NCBI RefSeq assembly: GCF_900107635.1
Contig: NZ_FNRD01000011.1
Coordinates: 1-64,000 of the forward strand
DNA from: Flavobacterium gillisiae
GTDB lineage: Bacteria; Bacteroidota; Bacteroidia; Flavobacteriales; Flavobacteriaceae
Direction: 5' to 3'
DNA length: 64,000 nucleotides
The position numbers were made by a program, and so were the translations under genes. Shown here one piece after another: positions 36,056 through 45,209 of this stretch; positions within the stretch are counted from its first letter, which is position 1; the number at the start of each line of letters is the position of its first letter. Under the pieces are notes generated by a model that was not told the origin of the DNA, ran no database searches, and saw only the letters and a program-made list of their open reading frames with translations.

Positions 36056-37128
36056 GGATTATCCAAATTATTGATTCGTTGGAGGCAGGAGGAGCTGAAC
36101 GCATGGCGATAAATTATGCCAATGGCTTAACTGTAAAAGTCGAATTTTCAGGTTTAGTTACCACTCGAAAAGAAGGCCCGCTTTTATCTCAATTAGACGA
36201 AAGAGTGGATTATCTTTTTTTAAATAAACGAAATAGTTTTGATTTAAAAGCCTTGTTAAGGTTAAGATGGTTTGTAGTCAGGAATAAAGTTACAATAGTT
36301 CATGCTCATAGCACTTCTTTTTTTATAGCTTTTCTACTAAAACTAGTTTGTCCTTCGGTTAAAATACTATGGCATGACCATTACGGCGAAAGCGAGTTTT
36401 TGAATATGAGAGCTACATTAATGTTTAAAATAATACTTCCTTTTTTTAATGGAGTGATTAGTGTAAATCAAAAACTAAAATACTGGTCAGAGCGAAAAAT
36501 AGGTTTTAAGAATACTATTTATTTGCCTAATTTCTCATCTAAAGAAAAGGGGATTGAAGCGGTGACTTTTTTGAAAGGAATTGAGGGTAAACGGATTGTG
36601 TGTTTGGCAAATTTGAGGCTACAAAAAAATCACTTTCTTCTATTGAAAGTAGCAAATAGGATTAGAGAAACCCATCCAGATTGGACTTTTCATTTGGTCG
36701 GTAAAGATTTTGAGGATGACTATTCAGCTGAAATTAAGAGGTTAGTTGTGGAGTATGATTTAAAAGAGATGGTTTTTGTGTACGGTAGCAAAAATGATAT
36801 TCAAAATATATTGAAACAAGCCACTATTTGTATTTTAACTTCTCAATCAGAGGGTTTGCCTGTTGCGTTACTCGAATATGGGAGGGCTAAAAAACCAGTG
36901 GTAGTAACGGATGTGGGGGAAATGCCTGCAGTAATTCAAAATGGAAAAAATGGTTTTATAGTACCGAAAAAAGAGGAGTTGTTTTATGCAGCTCTTGTTG
37001 AATTGATAGTAGACGAAAATCTTCGCCGCGATTTTGGAGAAGTGATTTATAACGCAGTTTTAAATAACTATTCAGAAGAAGGGATTATAAAGCAATATTT
37101 AAATTGGTTGCAAAAGATTGATAAATGA
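36052..37128 (+). CDS. Glycosyltransferase family 4
   Basis: 358 residues, GT-B. The N-terminus IIQIIDSLEAGGAERMAINYA is the classic GT4 glycine-rich loop. CLANLRLQKNHFLLL and CILTSQSEGLPVALLEYGRAKKPVVV form the donor site. Four-base overlaps with the genes on either side show tight coupling with the membrane polymerase/ligase that follows. Confidence 0.92.
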   Translation: MRIIQIIDSLEAGGAERMAINYANGLTVKVEFSGLVTTRKEGPLLSQLDERVDYLFLNKRNSFDLKALLRLRWFVVRNKVTIVHAHSTSFFIAFLLKLVCPSVKILWHDHYGESEFLNMRATLMFKIILPFFNGVISVNQKLKYWSERKIGFKNTIYLPNFSSKEKGIEAVTFLKGIEGKRIVCLANLRLQKNHFLLLKVANRIRETHPDWTFHLVGKDFEDDYSAEIKRLVVEYDLKEMVFVYGSKNDIQNILKQATICILTSQSEGLPVALLEYGRAKKPVVVTDVGEMPAVIQNGKNGFIVPKKEELFYAALVELIVDENLRRDFGEVIYNAVLNNYSEEGIIKQYLNWLQKIDK

Positions 37129-38489
37129 AAAAAGAAGAACAATTCTATCTGTATTTAATTTTATTCCACGTAGCCATTGGGATTGGGATTTTTTTATTTC
37201 CATTTACCTCAAAAATATATGGCTATTCTATGTTTATAATAGGTACCTATTATGTAATTAAAACGCAAAACAGAAATAATGAAGCACTGATGGTGGCCGC
37301 GTACATCGCAGGGAGTGAAGTACTCTTGCGAATGACAGGGGGGAATATTACGTATGAATTTTCTAAATATGGTGTGATGCTATTTGTTTTAATGGGGATG
37401 TATTTTAGCGGCTTCTCCAAAGGCGCAGCGCCTTATTGGATCTTTTTATTGTTATTGGTTCCTGGGGTCGTTATTTCTACTTTTGTTTTAAACTTTGATA
37501 CCAATGTTAAAAATACGATTGCGTTTAATATTTCTGGCCCGGTCTGTTTGGCAATAGCCTCTTTGTTCACCTATAGACGGAAAATTGGATTGGAGCAGAT
37601 GAATTCGTTATTATTATGTATTGGGCTACCAATTATAAGTTGTACGGTGTATTTGAGCCTATACACACCAAGTATACGCGATATAGTTACAGGAACCGGT
37701 TCTAATTATGAAACTTCAGGGGGGTTTGGGCCTAATCAGGTGGCTACTTTTTTAGGATTGGGGATGTTCATTTTTTTTTCGCGGATTATATTAGAATCAA
37801 GGTCAAAATTCATGCTAATGTTAAATCTAATTATAGCACTTAACATAAGCTATAGGGGAATGGTTACCTTTTCTCGTGGCGGAATGATTACCGGTTTTTT
37901 GATGATTGTATTATTACTAATGTTCTTGTATCTTAAGTCTAATTTTAAGGGAAGGGTAAAACTAAATTATATTGTAGTGTTCATTAGTCTTGCCATGGTT
38001 GTTGTGTGGTCTTATACTTCTTTTCAAACCGGTGGGTTAATTAATAAGCGCTACAAGAACCAAGACGCAGCGGGTAGAGTAAAAGAAGACCAATTTACCG
38101 GAAGGGGGGATATTGCTGAAAATGAAATCAAAACTTTTCTGGCGAATCCTGTTTTTGGTGTGGGTGTGGGTAAGGGTGTTGAAGTTCGGGAAGTAGAGAC
38201 TGGTATTGTTGTTTTATCGCATGACGAAATTACTAGAATGCTGGCGGAGCATGGGGCACTAGGTATTACAGGATTGTTAATTTTGTTTATCACGCCATTG
38301 GTCTTGTATCTGGAAAACAAGTTCAATATGTTTTTATTGTGTTTTGTGGCGTTCTGGTTTCTAACGATCAATCATGCCGCGATGCGAACGGCTATTCCTG
38401 CTTTTGTCTATTCCTTGTCTTTGTTGAATGTGCAGCTAGGGACGTCCTCTAAAAAAGAACAGTATTCGAATATAGAAAAGCGGTCTTAA
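37125..38489 (+). CDS. O-antigen polymerase/ligase-like membrane protein (Wzy/WaaL superfamily)
   Basis: A 454-residue integral membrane protein with roughly eleven or twelve spans. The large loop before the last spans carries FTGRGDIAENEIKTFLANPVFGVGVGKG and SHDEITRMLAEHGALG, the Wzy_C region motif with the histidine that is important in WaaL ligases. It could be a polymerase or a ligase; with a Wzm/Wzt exporter and no Wzx seen, a ligase role is somewhat favoured. It ends the second operon. Confidence 0.85.
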   Translation: MKKEEQFYLYLILFHVAIGIGIFLFPFTSKIYGYSMFIIGTYYVIKTQNRNNEALMVAAYIAGSEVLLRMTGGNITYEFSKYGVMLFVLMGMYFSGFSKGAAPYWIFLLLLVPGVVISTFVLNFDTNVKNTIAFNISGPVCLAIASLFTYRRKIGLEQMNSLLLCIGLPIISCTVYLSLYTPSIRDIVTGTGSNYETSGGFGPNQVATFLGLGMFIFFSRIILESRSKFMLMLNLIIALNISYRGMVTFSRGGMITGFLMIVLLLMFLYLKSNFKGRVKLNYIVVFISLAMVVVWSYTSFQTGGLINKRYKNQDAAGRVKEDQFTGRGDIAENEIKTFLANPVFGVGVGKGVEVREVETGIVVLSHDEITRMLAEHGALGITGLLILFITPLVLYLENKFNMFLLCFVAFWFLTINHAAMRTAIPAFVYSLSLLNVQLGTSSKKEQYSNIEKRS

Positions 38490-38596
38490 TTTAATTGAAA
38501 AGGAAGAAACAATGTTAATGGTAGTCGGTTTTGATAAAATTAAGAGGAATAAAAGCTAGATTAGTAATTGTTAAAAATTTTAACATTTCTTAAATC

Positions 38597-38604
38597 TATA
38601 TTTG
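38597..38604 (+). promoter_or_regulatory. Possible promoter -7 element for the sugar transferase
   Basis: TATATTTG matches TAnnTTTG and lies 41 bases before the ATG at 38646. The nearest upstream TTG (38568-38570) is at 26 bases, longer than usual. Confidence 0.45.
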
Positions 38605-38645
38605 AACAAAATCACTAAATTGCGGGAATTACCACGAAAAAAATA

Positions 38646-40040
38646 ATGCCGAAAAATAAAATACATTTTGAAATATCAGAGCGGAAAATGATTCTTCGTC
38701 TGTTTGATGTTGTTTTTGTTTTATGCGCTTTGTATTTGGCAGGTATTTTTTTCGATTTGGAATATCTAATAGCAGCTGTCACTAATGGGTATTGGGCTCT
38801 TTTTTTGGTAGTTTATCTCAGTGTTTTTGGGGCCATTTTTGAAATGTATAATCTACAGGTTGCCAGTAACGAGTTTCAAGTTTTAAAAAGTACGCTGTTA
38901 ACGTCATCTACTACAGTTTTGGTCTATTTACTGACTCCTGTTTTTTCACCAGAACTTCCTTCTAACCGCCTTCAAATTTTAGCTTTCTACTGTGTTGTCT
39001 TCATCGTCTTGATTTTATGGAGGTTGTTTTATGTGCGTTTTTTAGCTAGTAATCGATTTCTTCAGAATGCAGTATTGATTTGTGAACAGGCACAAGTGGA
39101 AGAATTGATTCTAGGATTGGAAAGTATTGATCCACATTATAGAATCATTGGTTATGTAAGTGCTGATACAGCTGCAAATGTAAACTTTAGTCATCATCAT
39201 TATGTGGAGTCTATAGATAAAAATAATTTGGCTTCTTTTGTAAAGAAAAATGCCGTTTCCGAAATTGTGATTGCTTCTCAAGAGACAGCTGGGATTACTA
39301 GTGAATTGTATCAGCAATTGATTCAGATGTTAGAATCTGGAAAGCTGATTAGGGAATATACCCAAGTTTATGAAAGCAAGACCCATCGCATAGCGGTACA
39401 ATATATAGCAAGGGATTTTTATCGCTTTTTTCCGTTTAGCCGGAATAATCATAATAAATTATATTTAGCCGTTGTTCGGGTTTTTGAAATAGGACTTTCC
39501 ATAATTGGTCTGTTTTTATGTTCGGTTTTAATACCCTTTATTGTCCTCGGAAATACAATCGGAAATAAGGGAAAATTATTTTACACACAAGAACGTGTAG
39601 GTAAGGACGGAGTTGTATTTGCCATTTTGAAATTTAGAAGTATGAGGAATAACTGCGAAAGTAATGGGGCAGTTTTTGCAACGACTGGCGATTGCAGAGT
39701 TACAGCTTTTGGAAAATTTATGCGTAAAACCCGCATTGACGAATTTCCTCAATTTCTTAATGTTTTAAGGGGAGATATGGCGATTGTAGGACCGCGGCCC
39801 GAGCGTCCTTTTTTTGTAAAAGAAATTTCAGAAATAATGCCGTTCTACGAGACTAGGCACGTTATAAAACCGGGGCTTACCGGTTGGGCGCAAGTCAATT
39901 ATTCGTATGGAGCATCAATTGATGACAGCTTGATTAAATTGCAATACGATCTTTATTACATTAAACACAGAAGCTTTTATTTGGATTTGAATATTGCACT
40001 AAAAACCATTACAACGGTGTTGTTTTACAGAGGGCAGTAA
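38646..40040 (+). CDS. Polyprenyl-phosphate sugar-1-phosphate transferase (WbaP/WcaJ-like)
   Basis: Initiates glycan synthesis by placing a sugar-1-phosphate on undecaprenyl phosphate. The 464-residue protein has four membrane spans and a CoA-binding-like domain in the first 270 residues. The catalytic Bac_transf domain follows: KLYLAVVRVFEIGLS, VGKDGVVFAILKFRSM, FMRKTRIDEFPQFLNVL and GPRPERP. PGLTGWAQVNY is also diagnostic. It appears to have its own promoter and is the last gene of the polysaccharide locus. Confidence 0.93.
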   Translation: MPKNKIHFEISERKMILRLFDVVFVLCALYLAGIFFDLEYLIAAVTNGYWALFLVVYLSVFGAIFEMYNLQVASNEFQVLKSTLLTSSTTVLVYLLTPVFSPELPSNRLQILAFYCVVFIVLILWRLFYVRFLASNRFLQNAVLICEQAQVEELILGLESIDPHYRIIGYVSADTAANVNFSHHHYVESIDKNNLASFVKKNAVSEIVIASQETAGITSELYQQLIQMLESGKLIREYTQVYESKTHRIAVQYIARDFYRFFPFSRNNHNKLYLAVVRVFEIGLSIIGLFLCSVLIPFIVLGNTIGNKGKLFYTQERVGKDGVVFAILKFRSMRNNCESNGAVFATTGDCRVTAFGKFMRKTRIDEFPQFLNVLRGDMAIVGPRPERPFFVKEISEIMPFYETRHVIKPGLTGWAQVNYSYGASIDDSLIKLQYDLYYIKHRSFYLDLNIALKTITTVLFYRGQ

Positions 40041-40532
40041 GGGGTAATAGCAATGTCAATGACAATAGCAATGGCAATAACAATGATAATAACAATAACA
40101 ATGTCAATACCAATGTCAATGATAATAACAATACCAATGGTAATTACCATAGCATTAGCAATGACAATTTCAAAAAGCAATTGTTTTTAAAGCGGCTGAT
40201 TTAATTCAAAAACAATCCTTGATTTTGCTTGAAAAATCATTTTGAACTTTCCTCTATTCGATTTTATAATAGTCAATGCAGTTTTATAAAACCACGTTCC
40301 GGAACTCCCGAAAGCTTTCGGGACGAGATAAGATGAGCTCACCTTTTTTAGTGCTATATTTCGATGCTGTTTGACTGTCTGTCAAGCGGACTAAAGCAAA
40401 AAAAATGGAACGCAGATGACGCGGATTTTACGGATAAAAAGCGGATTTTATTAATTTTAATCTTTGGGAATCTGTTTCATCGGTGGTTCAATTTTTATAT
40501 TGGTATAAGCAAACGATCGTGATTTAGTTTGT
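40041..40532. other. Intergenic region with CAATRN-type short repeat array
   Basis: No gene is seen. From about 40046 to 40170 the sequence is a degenerate six-base repetition of the type caatgt/caatga/caataa/caatac. After it come a palindrome ccgaaagctttcggg (about 40311-40325) and a stretch (about 40405-40450) with repeated gcggatttta, of the kind of dispersed repeat common in these genomes. Confidence 0.7.
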
Positions 40533-41675
40533 CTAGATAATAATGGGAATCTTCTTTTTGTTCTTTAATGCTAATTTTACCAATACTACACCACTCGTAA
40601 TTATAAGAGGTAACACAATCAATAAATGCGCCTTGTTGATGAGTATAATTAAATATACAGCTAAAGAAAGCAGGTTAATCAAGCAGAGATTGTAAATCCA
40701 TTTCTTGTTGTCTTTATAGTAGAAATAAAGTAGCGCAAGCAAGGCGGGGTTGAACAATAAAACATTGTAATTGTATGCCAATTCGTGATGACTCGAATAA
40801 AATCCAACAAACAAAAAGAACAACCCTAACATTCCCATTAGTAAAAAGTAGATTTGGTTTATTATTTTGCGATTCATAAAGAGTATGAATCCAAGAAGGA
40901 GGCCATACGTATAGAAATTATTCCACCAAGAGCTAGGAGGAGTTTCATTGTATTCGAGAAGTGTTTTGTTTTTCTTAGCAAGTAGATGGTTGTTGAACTG
41001 TACTGTTTTTAAACTTTTGTTTAATTCGAAGGGTAAAAAAATCTGCGTGCCTAGTTGATCTACTTTTTTTCCGAAAATAATACTAGTTCCCAGTTTTTCA
41101 TAAAAATGTCCGTCAAAATAAGGATATAATATGGTTCTATAAGTGATGTCAGTATCGCTATTTTTTACGATCGCGGTAGTGCTTAAAGTTTTATTGATGA
41201 TATCCACAACCATAGAGGTGCAGTTTTTATCGATAAATTTATAGGTGTAATGGCTTTCTCCCGAAGCTAAGGAAGTATTTAAGTTGTCAAACAATCTTTG
41301 TTTCAGTGTATCGGGAATGTTTAGTTCCTGCTCGTAAACAGATCTTCTTTCATAAGTATATTCATTTATGAAATCAGTGTATGGATGTGCAACGGCAAAA
41401 TACTGTAGGTCTCCTTTTGTAAATTTCGCGACAAAGTTAGGTGTGTTAAAGTCGAAGGCACCATAGTTATATACCAAGTCTATAAATTGGTTTGGATCGC
41501 TAATTCGGATGGCTGTATGTCCAAAAAGGGAATACGATTCATTTCCAGTTCCACAAGTCAATACACTAACACGGGCATTTTCGGATAGTATAGGGGTTTG
41601 TCCAAAGCCAAAGTTTACTGAGGCAATTAGCAGAAGGAATAGAGCTGTTTTTTTAAATAATAATGATGAATTCAT
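40533..41675 (-). CDS. DUF4105 domain protein with C-terminal membrane spans
   Basis: 380 residues. A signal peptide (about 1-25, ending FGFGQ) leads to a periplasmic DUF4105 domain with VSVLTCGTGNESYSLFGHTAIRI and FIDKNCTSMVVDII; the conserved cysteine and histidine are suggestive of an NlpC-like or peptidase-type fold, but activity is not shown. Residues about 250-370 hold four or so hydrophobic spans, so the domain is tethered to the inner membrane. It is a single gene convergent with the polysaccharide locus. Confidence 0.85.
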   Translation of the reverse strand: MNSSLLFKKTALFLLLIASVNFGFGQTPILSENARVSVLTCGTGNESYSLFGHTAIRISDPNQFIDLVYNYGAFDFNTPNFVAKFTKGDLQYFAVAHPYTDFINEYTYERRSVYEQELNIPDTLKQRLFDNLNTSLASGESHYTYKFIDKNCTSMVVDIINKTLSTTAIVKNSDTDITYRTILYPYFDGHFYEKLGTSIIFGKKVDQLGTQIFLPFELNKSLKTVQFNNHLLAKKNKTLLEYNETPPSSWWNNFYTYGLLLGFILFMNRKIINQIYFLLMGMLGLFFLFVGFYSSHHELAYNYNVLLFNPALLALLYFYYKDNKKWIYNLCLINLLSLAVYLIILINKAHLLIVLPLIITSGVVLVKLALKNKKKIPIII

Positions 41676-41882
41676 TGGGTATACTATTATGATAAATGGT
41701 GTGACTATTTGTTTAACTAAATCGGCTTATTCTATGTTACATCTTAAAAATGGTTCTAGATACATCACGCAAATAAGCGAGACACTCGAACTTACGTTTT
41801 TAAAATAGTACTCTTTATTATAAGTTTTTCAAAAATAAATTACTTTGCGAATCTTTGCGTTACAGTTTTTTTTTAAAATTAC

Positions 41883-42953
41883 TCAATTCCTAAAAAGCGA
41901 TAAATCTACTTTTAACGAAAATATATTCGAATACAAAGCAGCACTTTGATTTCCTAAATCGGTTAAGGCGTAATCCACTTGGATGCCTTTGTATTTAAAA
42001 CCCAATCCGATGTTGGGTTGGAAACCTACTTTTTCGGTATTGTCTAGTTGTTCGATATTTTGGAAGTTTCCTACTCCAGCTCGCACAAAAACCAAGTCTG
42101 TATATCCAAACTCAAGTCCTAAGGCGGGGTCAACACTTACAAAATCAGAAGAAATCAGGTCGTTGGTTTTGGTAAAGCGCATGTTTACATTGGCCGCAGC
42201 CATAATGCTATAGTCATAGCGCACGATGAATTTTTTAGAAAGTCCTAATTGCGCTTTTGGAGCTGTAATTTCAGTACTTTCCGGAAGTTCTTGATTTTGT
42301 CCGGGTACTGCGTCGGCAATTTTTTGATATTCTTTTTCGTTTATGTTCCAGACATTATAGGTGGTGGTGATGTCGCGAACCATTAATCCAAATTGCCAGT
42401 CGTTTTTTTCAAACTGAAGACCTACGTCAAATCCAAATCCCCAGGAATCAGCAAATTTACCTATAATCCTTCTTATGATTTTTGCATTTACTCCATATTG
42501 AAATCCGGGAACGGCTAACTTTCGAGCATAAGAAAAGGTAAAGCCATAATCAGCCGTAGAAAAAAGACTGATTCTGTTGTAATCTATGTTTCCTTGACTG
42601 TCTATCAATTCAGTAGTGTTCAAAATATCGTCGACCCCAAAACGGATTAACGAAATTCCCCAGGCACTGCGGTCGTCAATTGGACTGGCATAGCCAATGT
42701 AATCGTACTGGGCGATATTTGCAAAATAATTAGCGTGCATCAAAGCCAATTGGTGGTCTTCTAATTTGGTTAGTCCTGCAGGATTCCAATAACCAGAATT
42801 CACGTCGGCAGTTGAAGCCGTAACCGCGTTAGCCATACCTAAGGCTGCTGCATCGACTCCAATATTCATAAACTCATTGGAATATTTTCTAACGGCTTGC
42901 CCGTAATTTACGGTACAAACCAAAAGCAATAAAAAGAATTGAATTTTTTTCAA
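41883..42953 (-). CDS. PorV/PorQ-like outer membrane beta-barrel protein
   Basis: 356 residues with a signal peptide (about 1-20, ending NYGQA). NIGVDAAALGMANAVTA followed by SGYWNPAGL is the N-terminal signature of the PorV/PorQ (FadL-like) barrels, and alternating aromatic/polar strands run to a C-terminal aromatic (LSLFRN). Known PorV acts in the type IX secretion system; many paralogues have other or unknown jobs, so only the family is called here. Confidence 0.85.
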   Translation of the reverse strand: MKKIQFFLLLLVCTVNYGQAVRKYSNEFMNIGVDAAALGMANAVTASTADVNSGYWNPAGLTKLEDHQLALMHANYFANIAQYDYIGYASPIDDRSAWGISLIRFGVDDILNTTELIDSQGNIDYNRISLFSTADYGFTFSYARKLAVPGFQYGVNAKIIRRIIGKFADSWGFGFDVGLQFEKNDWQFGLMVRDITTTYNVWNINEKEYQKIADAVPGQNQELPESTEITAPKAQLGLSKKFIVRYDYSIMAAANVNMRFTKTNDLISSDFVSVDPALGLEFGYTDLVFVRAGVGNFQNIEQLDNTEKVGFQPNIGLGFKYKGIQVDYALTDLGNQSAALYSNIFSLKVDLSLFRN

Positions 42954-43090
42954 TCGTACAGTTTTTTACCAACCAAAGCAGGATTTAATTTTCATCAAAA
43001 ATATAATATTTTGCTGAGCTTAGTTCGTTCTTTTACTAAATAAATAGGCTTGGCAGCGGTAGTGTTGATAATCTCTATAAAAAACGGCTG

Positions 43091-43117
43091 TTGCATTCAC
43101 TTATTATATTAAATTTG
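43091..43117 (+). promoter_or_regulatory. Probable promoter of pssA
   Basis: TTG at 43091-43093 and TAAATTTG at 43110-43117 match the Bacteroidetes promoter pattern with a 16-base spacer, slightly short. The ATG of pssA is 30 bases downstream. Confidence 0.5.
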
Positions 43118-43146
43118 TCAGCTAAGACTTTAAATTTCAATTTGCA

Positions 43147-43872
43147 ATGAACATTAAAAAACACATTCCTAATTCAATAACATTACTTAATCTTTTGTGT
43201 GGCTGTATAGCGATGGTCTTCGTGACTAACTCTGATTTTGAAATGGCTTTTTATTTTGTATGTCTGGGGATCTTTTTAGATTTTTTTGATGGTTTTTTTG
43301 CTCGATTATTAAAAGTTTCAGGTCCGCTAGGGTTACAGTTAGATTCCTTAGCTGATATGGTTACCAGCGGCTTAGTACCAGGATATGTGATGTTTTATTT
43401 GCTTTCGAACAGTCAGCATGAAATTTCGACACACTTTATGATGCCGTATCTAGGATTTATTATCACGATGGGTTCTTGTTATCGATTGGCTGTTTTTAAT
43501 ATTGATACACGCCAGACGAATTCATTTATTGGATTGCCAACGCCAGCTAACGCACTCTTTATTTTAAGTTTACCTCTTGTACTGAAATATTCAGATTCTT
43601 TAGTTGTGCTTGAAATCTTGACTAACCAATGGGTTTTGTTAGCGATTACACTCTTTAGTGCTTATATCTTGAATGCAGAGATTCCATTATTTTCTTTGAA
43701 GGTTAAAAAGTTTAACCTTAAGGATAATGCACTCCAAATTGTCTTTTTATTCCTTTCTTTTTTATTGTTGATTTTTTTCCAATATGCAGGAATTCCATTG
43801 GTCATCATTGGGTATGTACTACTGTCAATAGTGAGCAATAAATTTTTATTGGATGAGAAAAAAAAGCGTTAG
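43147..43872 (+). CDS. pssA: CDP-diacylglycerol-serine O-phosphatidyltransferase
   Basis: Makes phosphatidylserine, precursor of phosphatidylethanolamine, in the inner membrane. The 241-residue protein has about seven spans and the CDP-alcohol phosphatidyltransferase motif, visible here as DFFDGFFAR followed by GLQLDSLADMVTSG, with the aspartates spaced as in the family. The N-terminal KKHIPNSITLLNLLCG is typical of PssA. Its end overlaps the next gene by 20 bases. Confidence 0.92.
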   Translation: MNIKKHIPNSITLLNLLCGCIAMVFVTNSDFEMAFYFVCLGIFLDFFDGFFARLLKVSGPLGLQLDSLADMVTSGLVPGYVMFYLLSNSQHEISTHFMMPYLGFIITMGSCYRLAVFNIDTRQTNSFIGLPTPANALFILSLPLVLKYSDSLVVLEILTNQWVLLAITLFSAYILNAEIPLFSLKVKKFNLKDNALQIVFLFLSFLLLIFFQYAGIPLVIIGYVLLSIVSNKFLLDEKKKR

Positions 43873-44716
43873 AAGAAAACCACTAGTACGTCGCGGGACT
43901 AAAAAGAAAGCTTCTTTTTTCTCTGGAAAAGTACTACGATTCGCGGTCCTTGCTTTTTTTATACTTCTCGTTTTGGGGATGGGCTATCACTATCGAAATG
44001 GTCTAGCTTATTATTTTAGCTTTAAATCAAATAAAGTTTTACGACAAGAGGCGGAAGACAAGCGTCTTTCGGATGTTCGAAATTACCAGGTTTTAGACAA
44101 TCATGAAGGAAAAGCGATAGGATTGGACGTTTCTGAATACCAAGGTAAAATTAATTGGGTGGACGTTGATACCTTAGAAAGCAAATATCCTGTACACTTT
44201 GTTTTTATTCGGGCAACCGTTGGGAATGACCGACTGGACAAGCAATTTGATCAGAATTGGCTTGGCGCCAAAAAAAACAAACTGATTCGTGGTGCCTATC
44301 ACTACTATCGTCCTAATGAAAACTCCTTAGAGCAAGCCGAACTTTTTATTAAAACAGTAACTTTAAGGAAAGGGGATTTACCTCCTGTTCTGGATATTGA
44401 AAAACTGCCTAAAAATCAATCGGTAGAACGACTGAAAATTGGGTTGAAAAGATGGTTGAAAAGGGTCGAAGAACATTATAAAGTAAAGCCTATTATCTAT
44501 ACCGGCGAAAGTTACTATGATGATTTTTTAAAAGAAGAATTCAGTGATTATCTTTTCTGGATCGCCAACTATAATTTTTACCGGGAAAATATGGAGGAAG
44601 ATTGGCTGTTTTGGCAATTTACCGAAAAAGCTTCTGTCTCAGGAGTAAAAGGTAGTGTAGATGTGAATATCTATAATGGTGACTTGCAGCAGCTACAATT
44701 TATTACCATAGAATAG
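43853..44716 (+). CDS. Glycoside hydrolase family 25 (lysozyme-type)
   Basis: 287 residues with a basic cytoplasmic tip, one membrane span (about 25-45), and an outward GH25 domain: IGLDVSEYQGKINW, FVFIRATVGND, GAYHYYRP, PPVLDIE (catalytic acidic residues), IIYTGESYYDD and FWQFTEKASVSG. It would cleave peptidoglycan between MurNAc and GlcNAc. It overlaps pssA by 20 bases and is probably cotranscribed. Confidence 0.92.
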   Translation: MRKKSVRRKPLVRRGTKKKASFFSGKVLRFAVLAFFILLVLGMGYHYRNGLAYYFSFKSNKVLRQEAEDKRLSDVRNYQVLDNHEGKAIGLDVSEYQGKINWVDVDTLESKYPVHFVFIRATVGNDRLDKQFDQNWLGAKKNKLIRGAYHYYRPNENSLEQAELFIKTVTLRKGDLPPVLDIEKLPKNQSVERLKIGLKRWLKRVEEHYKVKPIIYTGESYYDDFLKEEFSDYLFWIANYNFYRENMEEDWLFWQFTEKASVSGVKGSVDVNIYNGDLQQLQFITIE

Positions 44717-44742
44717 TTTTTAGTAGTATTGCTTTAGGATAA

Positions 44743-44976
44743 TTATTTTTTTGGAGAGAAAAAAGCGATCCCAATTATAATGATTAGTACAAGTACAAAT
44801 ACCGCAACTGAGATAGTATTTGCGAAATTGACAGTCCAACCCATCCAAGAAATTCTTTTAGGCGGTAGAATACGTTTGTCTTCTCTATTGAAATAGAATA
44901 TGCCCATGATCCAATTGTTAGGGTCTTTATGCCATTTCTCTAAAGTTTCTTTACTTGGTTTTTCGTTTTGATTCAT
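44743..44976 (-). CDS. DUF5808-like small membrane protein
   Basis: 77 residues. DPNNWIMGIFYFNREDKRILPPKR is the pattern I associate with DUF5808 domains, and a hydrophobic span (about 53-73) ends the protein. It is convergent with the GH25 gene. Function is unknown. Confidence 0.72.
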   Translation of the reverse strand: MNQNEKPSKETLEKWHKDPNNWIMGIFYFNREDKRILPPKRISWMGWTVNFANTISVAVFVLVLIIIIGIAFFSPKK

Positions 44977-45174
44977 TGTAGGGTTCGTTTTTAGATTAAG
45001 AATTTTTTGGTAATTAAACTTGTTACATTAGTACGTTCCTAGACATTGAGAATTTCTAGAAATGTTCTCAATAGATTTTAGAAGCAGTTTCATAGTTTAG
45101 CGCTTCGGAAGGGGCGAGAGTATCGAGAGCCTTCCTTACTCCAATGTTCTTGATAGTATTTTCACACATACAGT

Positions 45175-45205
45175 CTCCCCCTCCTTCGGAGGGGGCCAGG
45201 GGGAG
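45175..45205 (-). repeat. GC-rich palindromic repeat G1, right copy
   Basis: The reverse complement matches 5263-5293 at 30 of 31 bases. It lies just downstream of lptB. Nearby (45130-45160) tatcgagagcc and gttcttgatagtatttt resemble a degenerate hairpin from the 150-bp repeats at 20447-21080. Confidence 0.8.
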
Positions 45206-45209
45206 GACC

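Noticed and set aside
40046..40170. Short repeats considered as CRISPR or as a coding repeat
   Set aside because: The unit is only six bases and degenerate; no spacer structure and no supported reading frame.
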